From Neostapfia colusana (Eukaryota; Streptophyta; Magnoliopsida; Poales; Poaceae), in assembly GCA_030760725.1 (NCBI GenBank), contig JASWHV010000001.1, positions 76,529,683 to 76,593,682 on the forward strand: a DNA stretch of 64,000 bases, read 5' to 3'. The position numbers and the translations under genes are program-made. Shown here one piece after another: positions 47,622-59,020 of this stretch; the first letter of the stretch is position 1, and every line of letters begins with the position of its first letter. Under the pieces are notes generated by a model that worked only from the letters and a program-made list of their open reading frames with translations, made no database searches and was not told the origin of the DNA.

Positions 47622-48824
47622 CAGGCGCTTGTCGGTGCGCAGGCCACGGCCCCCACCGGCCGCGGCAGCGGCGACAGTGGGAACCCCGGCTAGAGGCTTG
47701 TCCTTGCCCCCAGCCTTCTTCTTCTTCTTGCTGCTGCCCTAAGCAGCAGCGTCACTGGAACTCCCTTCCCTGGAGGCGGGTCACGAGTGCCAGTATCGGC
47801 CCTCCGCGGCTCTGGCGAACTTGTCCGCCAGGCTGAAGAGCTCGGAGACGTCGTGCACGTCATGCATGGCTAACTTCTCGAGCATCTTCTTGTCTCTAAA
47901 GCCCTGTCGGAATTTGATGACGACGGAAGAATTGGAGATGCGGGGGATGGTGTTTGTCACTTGGGAGAACCGCTGGATGAAGGACCGCAGCGATCTCCCC
48001 TTGCACTGTCGCATGGCGTGGAGGTCGAGCTCGCTGCCGGGGCGCGTGTAGGAACTCCCGAAGTTGGCTGTGAACCACCAACACAACTCTTCCCAGGAGG
48101 ATATGGAGCCTGGGGGAAAGTTCATAAGTCATGACCGGGCAGTGCTAGTCAGGGCCACCGGGAAGTAGTTTACCGTGACGGCGGCATTCCCTCCTGCAGC
48201 TAGGATGGAGGTGGAGTAGATCTGCAGGAACTCAGAGGGGCTGATAGTCCCATCGTACTTCTCCGGTAGGTGAGGCCGGAACTTGGGTGGCCAGACCACC
48301 ACGCGAAGGTGTGGAGCGAGTGCCATGCAGCCCCCGCCTACTACTGGAGAAGCAGTGATCTGCACAGCGCGTCTCGTGGGTACGGCACTTGGGGTGCCAT
48401 ACTCGCCCTCGAGGTTGCGGCGTCTCTCGCGATGTTGCTCAATGGTGACGTGGCCATCTTCACTCACGCGGCGGCGGTCTAGCTCGACCCTAAGGTCGGC
48501 TGTGTATTGCCTGGCCGTGGTCACCGCGCGCGCCTAGCCGTCTCGCGGGCCACTGTCGGCGTATGTGACAGTGCCTGCAATGGCTCGGCCCGCTGCCTTC
48601 TGTAGGCGGGCGTGTTCATGGTGATGGCGACGAGGTGGTCGACGTCGTTGCGCCACTGCTCTGCCGCCTCTAAGGGAGCATCTTCGCCCGGAGATTTGTG
48701 GAGAAGAGCATGTGCTGTGGCCAGCACACTCTTCGGGCTTGCAACTGGCAGCGTCGTTGCCGCCGTGGAGGTGGAAGGCCGCTGTCAGTACCCGCAAGAC
48801 CGGAGGTGTGCTACCTGACATAAA
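47622..48824 (-). pseudogene. Tat-lineage gag
   Basis: The start is probably the Met at about 48824 (MSGSTPPVLRVLTAAF). Then QWRNDVDHLVAITMNTPAYR, a disordered stretch, KFRPHLPEKYDGTISPSEFLQIY and the gag core MNFPPGSISSWEELCWWF, SFIQRFSQVTNTIPRI, FRQGFRDKKMLEKLAMHDV and LFSLADKFARAAEGR. Shifts are near 48745 and 48530 and a break at 48125. It ends at the inserted LTR at 47621. Similar to RIRE2/Retand-type gag. A coding continuation may be the RT at 35250-35927. Confidence 0.86.
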
Positions 48825-49279
48825 CGAAATTATACTATATTGAAAAATGAAGATGAAACCAAATACTATGATAGGATTGATTGGATTAAACAGATAGGAA
48901 TGATTGGATTGAATAGAACAACTATGAAACATAATAGTTGATTGAATAGAATGTTGGTCTCTCAAGTCGGTACGGTGTGCATATCCATCCTTGGAAGAAC
49001 TAGCTCTGTTGTCGGAACTTGAATCGGGGTAGGCAAAAGAATCCTTACTCGGAACGAGCCCATGATAAAAGGTCTAGTCCAATTTTAGTCTTGGTTGTAC
49101 ATTGGTACTACGCACGGTAGGCATTTCTTCAAGTTATCGGGACTTGCACTTGCTTTTTCCGGCCTTAGTGGTATTTTAATGATTTTCTTCCCCTAGCCCC
49201 ATCCTTTCATCATAGCTTATTAGTTATCTAGCTAGCTACTTCATTTTGTGCTAAAGCCCCTTGATACATAAGTTCTCTC
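48825..49279. other. Leader-like DNA between Tat gag and LTR1, nothing recognised
   Basis: AT-rich with a short GATTGGATT repeat near 48869-48935, then average composition. No gene, primer site or terminal repeat could be identified. Confidence 0.5.
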
Positions 49280-49368
49280 ATTCCTAGAACCCACCCGGGG
49301 TACCCCCGCGTATTGTGTAAAAGACAGTGTGGGCCCCGCCTTCCAGCTTAGGCGGGCCCTAGCATAAG

Positions 49369-49775
49369 CCATGTGCCCTGGGGCCTATGGGCAACCCCGG
49401 GGCTACCATGTGCGCTTGGGCTCTAGAGCCGCCACGTGTCCGGTAGTGCCGGACTCGACCTCCCGCCAGAGAGGGCTTTGGCACTGCCACGTGTCCGGAA
49501 CCTCCAAGCTACACCCTCCGCCAGAGAGAGCTCCGGAGGTACCACGTGTCCTACGGCTCTGGGTCTGACCTCCAGCATGGGAGGGCTCCGGTGCTGCCAC
49601 ATGGGCAACGACTCCAGGTGTACCTTCCCCCAAGGAAGGCTCCGGAGGTGCCACGTGTCCTGCAGCCCCAGGCCCGACCTCCAACATGGGAGGGCTCTGG
49701 TGCTGCCACGTGTCCAAGGACTCCGGACCACCCGCTACTCCGCAAGACAGCTCCGGTGGAGACGCGTGTCCCAGC
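49369..49775 (+). repeat. Tandem array of about 55 bp units with CACGTGTCC motifs
   Basis: The core CCACGTGTCC or a close variant recurs at 49432, 49487, 49542, 49597, 49653, 49706 and about 49761, a spacing of 53-56 bp. A weaker unit lies at 49369. Units read roughly 'GCTCCGG-GGT-CCACGTGTCC'. CACGTG is the plant G-box core. Open frames on both strands here (49403-49859) are translations of the repeat. Confidence 0.85.
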
Positions 49776-50206
49776 GGCCAGCTGCCCGGACGTTACACCG
49801 ACAAACAATGGGCAGATGGCCAAGGAGTAAAGAGGAAGGTACGCTGTAAGGCCAAGCATTCAAGGCTCGCGCCTTCCCCAGAAGCATGGCGCACGGCGCA
49901 CGCCTCCGTTCCCTGTCTACACACCATTACAGTGAAAGACAGGACGGCGAGGTGTGACGGCACAACAGTGCCACCCAGCAGCACAGAGCCGCCTAGCAGA
50001 GCGAGGAGGCGCGGCGACAAGACGGGGACTTCATCATCACTGGCCACCCGGTCAGAGGCGCCCGACGTGACAGGCGGCGCACCTTAACTCCACCGACAGT
50101 GACAATGCGTGTAGCAGTGAAGACCCTAGCTCATGTATAGGGCACAGATAGCCGCGGGGCCACCTGTCGGGCCCCGGGCCACATTATAACTGCCTCGGCC
50201 TTTGAC

Positions 50207-50214
50207 TATAAAAG
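50207..50214 (+). promoter_or_regulatory. TATA box of LTR1
   Basis: TATAAAAG in the context TTTGACTATAAAAGGACC, about 430 bp downstream of the G-box array. Confidence 0.65.
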
Positions 50215-50496
50215 GACCGGGGCAGCCACCGTAGAAGGGGTTCGCACTCGGTTCGCTCTCAGATCCCTCTAGCACCAAAATGCTGAGCTTCCTCGGCACT
50301 CATACGCACAAGCAATACAACAAGCACACCCGTGGACGTAGGGCATTACCAACCGGTAGCCCGAACCACGTAAATCCTCGTGTTCCTCTCGCCATTGTGC
50401 TCCGACCTTCGAGATCCACTAGCCCCTCCGAAAAAAGAACCTCCGCGGGCTGCTTCCGAGCAGACCGGGGGAAGTGTCACAGGAAAACACTTTGAC

Positions 50497-50800
50497 AGCC
50501 GCCATGTAGTAGCAGCAGTGGCTGTCGCGGGAATGGCGACCGTTTGACCGCCTACTCGGCCTGATCTACCCGCTCTAGAGCGGGAAGTGGCCTCCTAGTC
50601 CCTCCCTTGAGGACGACGATGAGTGTGGCGAGAGGAGCCGGTGATGGAGTAGATGTTCACCATGGTGGTGACGTTCGGACGTCTAGAGAGCATGAAATCC
50701 CCCTTCCTGGCACGCCACATGCCGAAGTGTAACCTACGACACTTCCCCTGGCACCGCTACTGGAGCAGTCCGCGGAGGTTTGTTGTTTGGAGGGGCTAAC
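50497..50800 (+). other. Short internal segment after LTR1, unassigned
   Basis: GC-rich and without a clear primer site or conserved protein. It may be the start of the internal region of the LTR1 element. It ends where LTR D2 begins. Confidence 0.4.
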
Positions 50801-52237
50801 TGTAACACCCTCATATTCATCATCATGCACTGCATATAGAGAAGCATTTAAAAAGAAGAAGAAAAGAGGTAAAGGAATATAGAAACAAATAAATAAACAA
50901 ACAAAAATAATATAGAAAAGAGAAAATAAAAATAAAAGAAAAAGCCCTAGGCGCCCCCCCTAATTTGACCAGCGACCCTCACCCCCAGGAAATTTCCCCC
51001 TAGGGATTTTTCCCCCATTAGGGATCCCCCCCTTGGCCGCACCCCCCTTGGGGAATTCCCCCCAAGCCGCAGCCCTAAAAATCCCCCTAGGGATTCTTCC
51101 CTCACCCAATTAATCTCAGCCCTTGATTAAAAATATTTGCTAAAATCCTAGCCCCTAGGCTCAACCTTCCCCAAATTAAATCCAGCCCTTGATCCAAATA
51201 TTTTGCTGAAATACTAGCCCCCTTTACTGTTTTCCCCTTTATAAATAAAACCCTTCCCCCCCTGGCCGCCGCCCCTGCCCAGAAAACCCTTGGCCACGCC
51301 CTGCTGCTGCCCTGCCCTGGCCACGCCCTGCTGCCCTGCCTTGGCCGCCGCCGCAGCTCTGCCCTGCCGCGCCTCTGCCGGAGAAGAAGACCCCAGGGTC
51401 CCCTGCTCTGGCTGCAGCTCTGCTCTGCCCAAGGAAAACCCCAGCCGCCACATTGATCATCAAGAGGAGCTCCAGCTGCTGTCACTGCAAGGAGAAGATC
51501 AACCGCGGAGGAGAAGAGGAGGAGGAACAGGGGAAGGAGCCGCCGTCCATCGTGCAATGTCGCTGCCGTCGTCCTCAACCTCGCTGCATCACACCTTGCC
51601 ACCAGGAGCTACTGCACATAAGTAGGACAACACCCGGCTGAGGTTTTGATGACGGTTTGATCTAATATCGAGCTAGGATCATAGCCACGTCCAAATTGAT
51701 TTCCAGCAGCACCGATCATCACAAAAACCCACTAAAACCTACCCAAAACTCGGATGGACACATGCAAACTGGTTACTAAAGGTTGCATTATAGGGTTGCA
51801 TGCATCCACATCATCGCATCTTGAGTAAAATGTGTGCATTGTATTGATTGATTATTGCCTTGTATGTACGTGATCGTGAGTAGAAGGACACGCTCAAGAG
51901 GTTGTCTACGAGGACCTCCAGCACAAAGACTTCGACGTGTTTGAGCAACACAACCCGTTAGAGCAAGGAAAGTGCCCCTTTGACCATATTGATCCTATGT
52001 TTTTGAACTTTTTTGCTTGTGAAAACTGCATACTCGTGTCAACTTGATGGGAAACCCTTTTCGTTGGAGTTTACTAGCATTGTTAGCCACCCCTTGTTGC
52101 CGGGGAACTTGTTTAGTCGGGTATGGTGTCGTTTTCTCTTTTGCACCGCATTGCTTACGGGATTAAGGGAAACTGAAATAACTTGTTTACTACTGCACTC
52201 ATGAAAATTAAAGATGATGAGAAAATAATGATGTTAA
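50801..52237 (+). repeat. LTR family D fragment (D2), plus orientation
   Basis: Starts TGTAACACCCTCATATTC, matching the reverse complement of the D1 end. A purine-rich stretch is followed by C-rich DNA and a TATA box at 51240-51249 (TATAAATAAA). It is cut at 52237 by LTR D4. The minus-strand frames at 51102-51602 are opposite the C-rich promoter region and not genes. Confidence 0.72.
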
Positions 52238-55200
52238 TGTAACACCCCAAAATCCTGTTAAGAGGGGAATTTAAAAAATTTTGGACGTATTGCATGTGTT
52301 GCAAAAATTCAAATTCAAACTGGAATTCAAATTAAACTCAAAACAGAAATGAAAAAGAAAAAGAAAACAAACCTTTCCGGCCAGTGGGCCGAAACCCACC
52401 AGACGGCCCACCCAACCCCCGCGCCAGCCCGCAGCCGCGCGCCCGCGCCCCCTCTCGCGGACAGGCGGGACCCACATGTCATCCCCAAGCTCCCGCTCGT
52501 CCGAACCCGGGACTGTTTCCCCGCACGCGCGCGATCTTAACCGACCGGATTTCCGCCCGAATTCTAGTTCTGGAGGACTCCAACTTGATCTAAACTAACA
52601 CGCCGCCTCCCCCGTCTATAAAAACCCCGGCATCGTCCCGTTTTTCCCCACGATCCGCCGTTTTTCTCTCCGGTGAGAACCCGAGCTTCTCCGGCGAATT
52701 CTGCTCGATCTTCGCTCGGGAATTCTGATCTAACTTGCTGGTCTTGATCCACCGCCTCCGGGGAACCTCGCAGGTGCAGAAAACTCGGTGGTTTGCGGTT
52801 CAAACACAGCGCCGATGAGCCTCGCGGTGAATTCACCTCGGACCTCATCGCCGATCGCTTTCCAGGACCTCCGAGCTCAAGAAAACCCCCGAGGTGAGAT
52901 CCCCGACCTCCCCTCCACCGATCTATGCTATAAAATCACAGTTTTAGGAAGAATTGACGAAGATCCGAAACTCTCTGGCGAGATCGCCGCCTCCCGCCGC
53001 CGTGCGCCGCCGGGCAGCGCCGCGCGCGCTCGATCAGAGCGACGTGGCCGCTTGTGCGCCGTCTATTTTAAATCGCACGGTAGAATTTAAATCCCCGCGT
53101 ACCGGTTCAACGTTATAATCTCAGTCGTCTGTTTTAAATCGGATGGTCCATGTCAGCCCCGCGTTATAAAGGCTGGAATTCTTACGTGCTACCCCCTGGG
53201 GTTCTCGGAAAATAAGAGCTAGCCCCGGAAACTTCTGATCTAGCCCCTGGAACTTCAGAAATTCATGAAAATTCAATTAAAAATTAGTTTTAGCCCCTGG
53301 ACTTAATAAAAATTAGCAAAATCCCTCTGTTATGTGTAGTTAGACCCCTGGAAATTCTTAAAATAATATAATAGACCCTGTAGTGGGGTGAATTTACCCT
53401 TTTAACCCTATGTGATATTAAATTTAGGAATTTGACTATGTGTTTAGTATTTAAAATTTAAAAGATGGGACAAACACATTGCAAATTCAAATTAAAAACT
53501 TTCCTAGTACTTGGAAAACTTTGGAGTGAGATAAAAATAGATTTTTGGCTGAAATGAATCTGTTTAATTGATTATTCACATTTATTAGATATAGGGACAT
53601 ATTTTTAAGTAGAGAATAATTCTGAAAACTAGTAAAATAAATGTAAAATAGTTCACATCAGAGGAGAAGTTCAAAAATATATTATTTAATATTTTAGACC
53701 CAAAACCTATTCTGTTTAGAGGAGGTGTCTTACTATTTTCATAATAAAGTTCACATTTAGGCATAGGAAATAAATCTGAAAATATAGTAAGCTAGGTATG
53801 AATAACTAGAAAATGATAAATGAAGTTTCTAAAATCCAAAGAATTCAGTTTAGGGTTGGTAGAAGGTCTGAAGACACATATGGAGTAGGAAAATACCTCT
53901 CATGCATACTTGGTAGCTAAAAGGTGTAGTAATTGAATATAAGGAATTTATTTAAATTGGAAACTCATATATAGTATGCAAACATAAATGTGAATACAAA
54001 AGTAGAAATCATATACACATGTTTAAAAGTGCATGTAAGCCAAAAATCAACCCACATAGAGTAACCACAACACATAGAATTGTGAATGGCTTTCGTAAAT
54101 GTGAATGTGTGGTTTGTATGAAGTGGAAGTGTGAACTATGTCTTATGACTTGTTGTTTTTTTTTGCTATGTGTGATGGTATGAGTAGAACCTGCTCCAGA
54201 GCAAGTTATTCCTTTCCAAGATCAGGACTACCCATTCCGAGAGCAGCAGGAAGAAGGCAAGTGTCCTTGACCACTTTGATCCTATGCTAGGATATGTAGA
54301 TAGAATTATTTCCATTGTCAAATGAAATATGAAACCCATGCTAGGAAGTTTCCCTAGAATTGCATTATCTTGTTTCCTTGTAGCTTGGGTTGGGATTTAT
54401 TTTATCATGACATTTATTTACATGCTTATGCTTAGCCATGCTTAGAATGGGATATTTGGGATATGAGATCATCAGTTTATTTTACCATACTATTGAATGA
54501 GATATTGTGAGTTATGTAGAGGTAGGGATCAAGGCAAGTTGGATGTTTTGTTGGTGCTGGGTGCACGAGACTCGGGTTTGTGTTTAGTACTTGCCTGGAT
54601 CCTAAGGACCGGTTCATGGAGCATGTAACCTGGCTTTACCGTGCCAACCACATGCTGAGATGGGCAGCTTGGCCAATTAATTAGGTGTATCCCCGGCGTA
54701 GTATGGGTGTGTTGGATGGTGCGGGGAATAGGTGTCAGCTGGACTACCATATGAACCGCAAGGCTCAAGAGGGGGCCACTGCAGCGGGGTTGGAGCCTCT
54801 TGTATGCTGTTAGGGGTGAAACCTCAGTGGGCCCACGCTCGTCGGGAATCCCTTTGTAAAGGCTTCGTAGTGATCTCCTGGCTACACACCTGGGAAGTGT
54901 GAATGTGGTTCGTAGCCACTGGCATAATGGAGGTTCTTTTAGTCCACCCGGCAACGGGGGATGAAATCACTACATATGAGTACAGTGGTGCAAACTCTGC
55001 AGAGTCAAAACTGTCATGACAGTCGTGCTCACGGTCAAGAGTGGCTTGGACTTATTCATGATTAGAGGAGTGATGGTTTTGGAAGTTAAAGATGTTAAGC
55101 GGGGAGCTTAACATTGGAAATGATGTTATGGTTATTTGATTATGATGATGGGATGGGAGATTGGGACCATTTCACCTGTGTAGTAATGTAGGTGCTTAAT

Positions 55201-55656
55201 GAGCTAAGGTGATAGGTATTAATTGCGTAGTGCTTTAACCATGAGTTCAACCTCCCCTTGTTCTAGCCATGCATAACATAACTTTCCCACACTTGCTGAG
55301 TACCATCGATACTCAACCTTGCATATTTGTTGGTTTATATTGCTGCTCAGGTCAAGATAATGATGTGGTGTTCAATGAACAAGACTTCGGACCCGAAGAG
55401 GGATTCTAGGTTCATGGAGTCCCCCGGGCAACGCCTGTGACGGAGCCCTCAAGAATAATATTCCGCTGCTAGTTTATTTACTTGTGATGAACTTATTATT
55501 GTCCATCGAGACATTTGTTATGTAAGACTTTTTCATATTCGACACCTGGCTTGTAATAAATGATGCTTCACTGTTTGTCATCACATGTATGAGAAAATGA
55601 TCCTGGCATACATGTGATATTCACTCGGTTGTTCTTCGGAGAAACCGGGTGTGACA
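52238..55656 (+). repeat. LTR family D, full copy (D4), plus orientation
   Basis: 3.4 kb from TGTAACACCCC to CCGGGTGTGACA. It has a TATA box (TATAAAAA, 52617-52624) after a GC-rich U3, and an AT-rich body. Later blocks, such as CACTTGCTGAGTAC..CATTCAACC-like sequence at 55290-55320, match the D3/D5 copies. No coding frame is convincing. Flanks GTTAA (52233-52237) and GCGAG (55657-55661) do not match, so it is not a clean solo insertion. It interrupts the Tat antisense ORF at its right border. Confidence 0.72.
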
Positions 55657-57443
55657 GCGAGGCGCTGACCCGGGGGAGCCAGAGGGCCAGCAGCTGCGCC
55701 CGCAGCAGCCCCTCCAGCCTCAGCACCGGACTTCTGGGCTGGCGAAGGAGGACGAGCAGGTGCTGACGCCGCCACCCCGGGGGGCGAACCCGCCGGCACA
55801 TAAGAAGCCCCCGCCGACTTGGGGGCCGCCGGAACCACCGCAGTTCCCGGATGCTGCAGCACAGAGCCTCCGCTGGCTGGAGATGGTCGGGGAATAGACT
55901 CGCCCCCGGCAGCCGGTGGGTCCCTGCCGACAAAAGAAGCTCTTAGGCTAAGAAAGGAGAAAGCAACGCTACTTCTAAAAGCCAGAAAGAGCAACACTTA
56001 CTGGGCGGCGTGAGCGCTCCAACGGGCTTGGAGCCCCGGCCTCTGGGCTAGGGCAGAACCGCCAGGACCTACAGCCGGAACGCTCGCTGGCTGTGGCGTC
56101 TGAGCCCTCGGCATACTCCCGGGCGTCGCCCCACCGGCGTTCTTCCTGGAAGCCCCCCCGCCTGAAGAAGGCTGGCGGGACGCCTGGGGCTCCTCGGACT
56201 GCTGCTGTCCGAGAAGAGACCCGCCGGAGTGGGAGACCCGGGGTCTCTTTGGGTCGCCACCCGACGAACCAGCGCCTCCGGGAGATGGGCGCAAGGGTAT
56301 CCCGACCCCCTGGCTCGGCGCAAGCGACACCCTCGGAGGAGACTGGGCACATTTCTTCTCTGGCTGCCCGGGGGTCGGCACCTTTCACTTCCCCTTGTCG
56401 ACGGTCTGAGCCCCGTCGGCCCTCGGTGCGGGTTGGACAGCGACAGACGCCTCGCGCTCCGTCCCGGAGCGCTCGATCCCGGGAATCGAGATCCCCCGGA
56501 GGGCATCCCCAACGTGACGAACGGCGATCCCAATGTCGTCAAGATTCGGCATCTTCCGCAGCAACTCCGCCCTCCTCTGCGGCTCCAAGAAGAGGGGAGT
56601 GCCAGAGGCCGGGAAGGTGAGGTCGCCGCCGGTGACGTAGTCGCTGCTCACCTTGACCACCATCTCGTACAGCTCTTTGTGAGAAGGATCGGAGCCGAGG
56701 CCCCTCTCCAGCCTGGTGCAGTCGAGCTCGCCGGTGTAGTACCACACCGGGCGGTTGCGTTGCTGCAAGGGCGCAATACAGCGTGACAAGAAATCCACCA
56801 GCACCATCAGGGACGTCAGCCCCTCGTTGGCCAGGAACTGGATCCGCTCCAAGACCGGTGCGTACTCCCGCTCCAGCTCCGGGATCTCCTCCCAGAAGCG
56901 ACGCTCGGTGGTCGGGCCGGCAGTTGGGAGCTCCAGGCGATCATGCTCGTCGGTCTGCACGATCACCCAGTTCTCCCTCCAATTTTCCCACCTCGACGCA
57001 CCGAAAGGTAGAAGGTACCCAGAGGCCTTCGGATCCTTGCAGCGATGCTGGAAGTAGTACGCCCCCAGCTGGGTCTTCGAACTGCGCCCGGTCGTCCGCA
57101 ACACGAAGAAGTAGCGGAAGAGCGTCACTGAAGCGTGCACCCCCACGAACATCTCGCAGAAATGGACGAAGACGGCGGCCATCGCGAAGGAGTTGGGGGA
57201 AAGGTGGTGGATCTGGAGACCATACGTCTCCAGCAGCGTGACAAAGAAGGAAGAAATTGGCGGGACAAACCCCGCCATGGCGTAAGCAGTGAAGAAGACC
57301 ATTTCCCCCTTCTACAGGAGAAGGGGGAGAGATCCCTGGCGGAGCCGGCACTTCTGCTCCTCCGCATGCCATCCCAGCAGCCTGCGCACTGACCCGAGCT
57401 CGACCGACCGAGCGAGACGCGACGGAGGCAGGCTGGAAGCCAT
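55657..57443 (-). pseudogene. Tat-lineage antisense ORF (Transposase_28-type protein), two exons
   Basis: The frame starts at 57443 (MASSLPPSRLARSVELGSVR) and matches the N-terminal domain named putative gypsy-type transposon protein (PF04195), seen in grass Tat elements: MAGFVPPISSFFVTLLETYG, LQIHHLSPNSFAMAAVFVHF, CEMFVGVHASVTLFRYFF, then a linker and a Pro/Ser-rich tail. In-frame stops are at 57312-57314 (TAG) and 56385-56387 (TGA). A 78-base intron is predicted at 56001-55924: donor CCCA|GTAAGTG, acceptor GTCGGCAG|GGAC; splicing removes a TAA (56000-55998) and restores the frame to QDPPAAGGESIPRP. The tail stops at LTR D4 (55656). It runs opposite to the LTR at 57939-59020, the arrangement known from Grande and RIRE2. 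Its role is unknown. Confidence 0.82.
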
Positions 57444-57938
57444 GGCAGGAGGAAGCTCAAGGACAGGGAAAACAAGGGCGCAAGAACTCAAGGAAGAAGC
57501 AAGCGCAGGAAAGTGTGAAGGGAAGCCGCGATGCGGGTAAGATCCCCTTTTAAACTTCCCAGGCGCGATTCAAAGCAATTCGAAACTCTTCGAATACGCC
57601 GCTTGTACAACCGCTTCGGCTCCAAGACCAAGCGTCGATGACAAGTGGACCCAAGCCGTCCAGCTGAGGCGGTGGCCCAAGAAGTCAGTCTCCCAAGGAG
57701 ACGAGCCGACAAGGCGCTTCGGTGGTTCTTGAAAAGGCGCTGCGACATGCAAGAGTGGCAGCCTTGGGAACCGCCGCAGTAAAAGCAACCATCAAATGGG
57801 GCACACACTTCCATGATCCTGCGCCTGTTCGTGCTCTGACAACGGTCAATGCGGGTCTTAGAGAAGGTGCGCGGAGTGGAAGAGACGGGGGCCCCACCCC
57901 GGGCTCGCTATCTCCATCGATATGGGCCCGGGGGCCAC
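57444..57938 (+). other. Non-coding segment between the Tat antisense ORF and LTR2
   Basis: No coding frame is supported. On minus, TTTAAAAGG at about 57547-57555 is about 105 bp upstream of the ORF start and could be its TATA box. Next to LTR2 the run ATGGGCCCGGGGGCCAC may be the polypurine tract. Confidence 0.45.
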
Positions 57939-59020
57939 TGTTGGTACCCTCAATACGGGGTACCCCGTGCACAGGGGAAAAAACGCCTAAGGACCTTGCC
58001 CTTCTCCGCAGGGAGAGCACCGAAGGCGCCATGTGTCCTGCGGGGCCGGACCCCCCTCTCCTCAGAGGAGAGCTCCGAACCCGCCACGTGGCCAACTTAG
58101 TCGGGCCTCCTCCCTCCGCGGGGAGAGCTCCGGAGGCTCCACGTGTCCCACGGGGTCGGACCTCCCTCTCCTCAGAGGAAAGCTCCGTGCCCGTCACGTG
58201 GCTAGCAGAAGTCGGACCTCCCCCCTCCGCGGGGAGAGCTCCGAAGGCTCCACGTGTCCCGCGGGGCCGGACCTCCCGCTCCTCAGAGGAGAGCTCCGGG
58301 CCCGCCACGTGGCCAGCAGAGCAGCGCTGCCTGCCCCCGCGCGGTAGGTAGCAAGAGTAAAGACGTGCCATACCTTACCCGTACAAGGTGCCTTCCCAAG
58401 GCGCGGAGACGCGGAGTACGCCTCTGTCAGGTGCCGTTGCGCCCAGTCACATCACAGACTAGTGCGCCGTATCAGAGCCTGCCCGCCAATAAACACAGCG
58501 ACAAGACATCCCCTGCGGCCCTTGCCATCATCAACCACTACGACTACTTGCGGCATGGGCAGGGCGGCAGAACGAAGACTCAGAAGCCTTCGCGAGAGAC
58601 AACTACCGGCGTAACTGCAGATACGGTAGACGGCAGACAATCTCCCCGGGACCACCTGTCGGGTCCCGGGCCCACCTTGTAAGCCACTCGAGCCTTGGAC
58701 TATAAAATGCTCGGGTAGGCAACGTTAGCAAGGGTTCGACTCTTTGCACACATACGCTCCAGCATCCGAGCACTTAGGTCATCCTCAAGCTTAGGACTCC
58801 GGTTCTGAGCAGCAAGCAATACAACGAGCAACTCTGCTCACCGTGGACGTAGGGTTTTACACTCCGGCGGCCTGAACCACGTAAAAATCCCCGTGTAAAG
58901 CTTCTCCTTCAATCGTCCCTAACGCTGAAGCTCTCCGTGAGTGACTAACCCCTCCGGAAAAGAACCTCCGCGGGCTGCCCAGAGCAGGCCCGGGGGAAGT
59001 GTCGGCTACACACTTCGACA
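57939..59020 (+). repeat. Tat 3' LTR (LTR2)
   Basis: 1082 bp from TGTTGGTACCC to CACTTCGACA, with a TATA box at 58701-58708 (TATAAAAT). The U3 region carries a tandem repeat with G-boxes. It is a different subfamily from LTR1. The right flank is an LTR D fragment starting GTGCT. Open frames on both strands (57685-58371, 57722-58351, 58254-58682) come from the repeat or its neighbourhood and match no protein. Confidence 0.85.
58005..58335 (+). repeat. Three-copy 110 bp tandem repeat with paired G-boxes
   Basis: Copies begin near 58005, 58115 and 58226; CACGTGTCC (CATGTGTCC in the first) occurs at 58030, 58140 and 58251, a period of 110-111 bp. Each unit also has a second site (CCACGTGGCC, TCACGTGGCT, CCACGTGGCC) near 58083, 58195 and 58306. 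Confidence 0.85.

Larger units (their letters stand above)
49280..50496 (+). repeat. Tat-like LTR (LTR1) with a G-box array
   Basis: Similar in plan to LTR2 (57939-59020): a GGGGTACCCC start (49297), a GC-rich repeat array, a TATA box TATAAAAG at 50207-50214, a CGTGGACGTAGGG block, AACCTCCGCGGGCTGC and an end GGGGGAAGTGTCAC...TTTGACA. The TATA box sets plus orientation. The first bases are degenerate, so the left boundary is approximate. Confidence 0.7.

Noticed and set aside
49369..49775. Could the regular spacing be a CRISPR array?
   Set aside because: The spacers are related to one another, repeats are imperfect, and this is a plant LTR.
49403..49859. Overlapping frames on both strands with repeated CGSTRALPCW-like or PEPSHAGG-like units
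   Set aside because: They are translations of the 55 bp G-box repeat.
51102..51602. 166-residue minus-strand frame, Ala/Gly/Arg-rich with a Leu-rich start
   Set aside because: Opposite the C-rich promoter zone of LTR D2; the hydrophobic run is probably chance.
56093..57241. Long plus-strand frames (175, 185 and 152 residues)
   Set aside because: Shadows opposite the Tat antisense ORF in GC-rich codons; no domain in these frames.
57685..58371. Frames of about 210-228 residues on both strands with repeats
   Set aside because: Produced by the 110 bp repeat of LTR2; no known protein.
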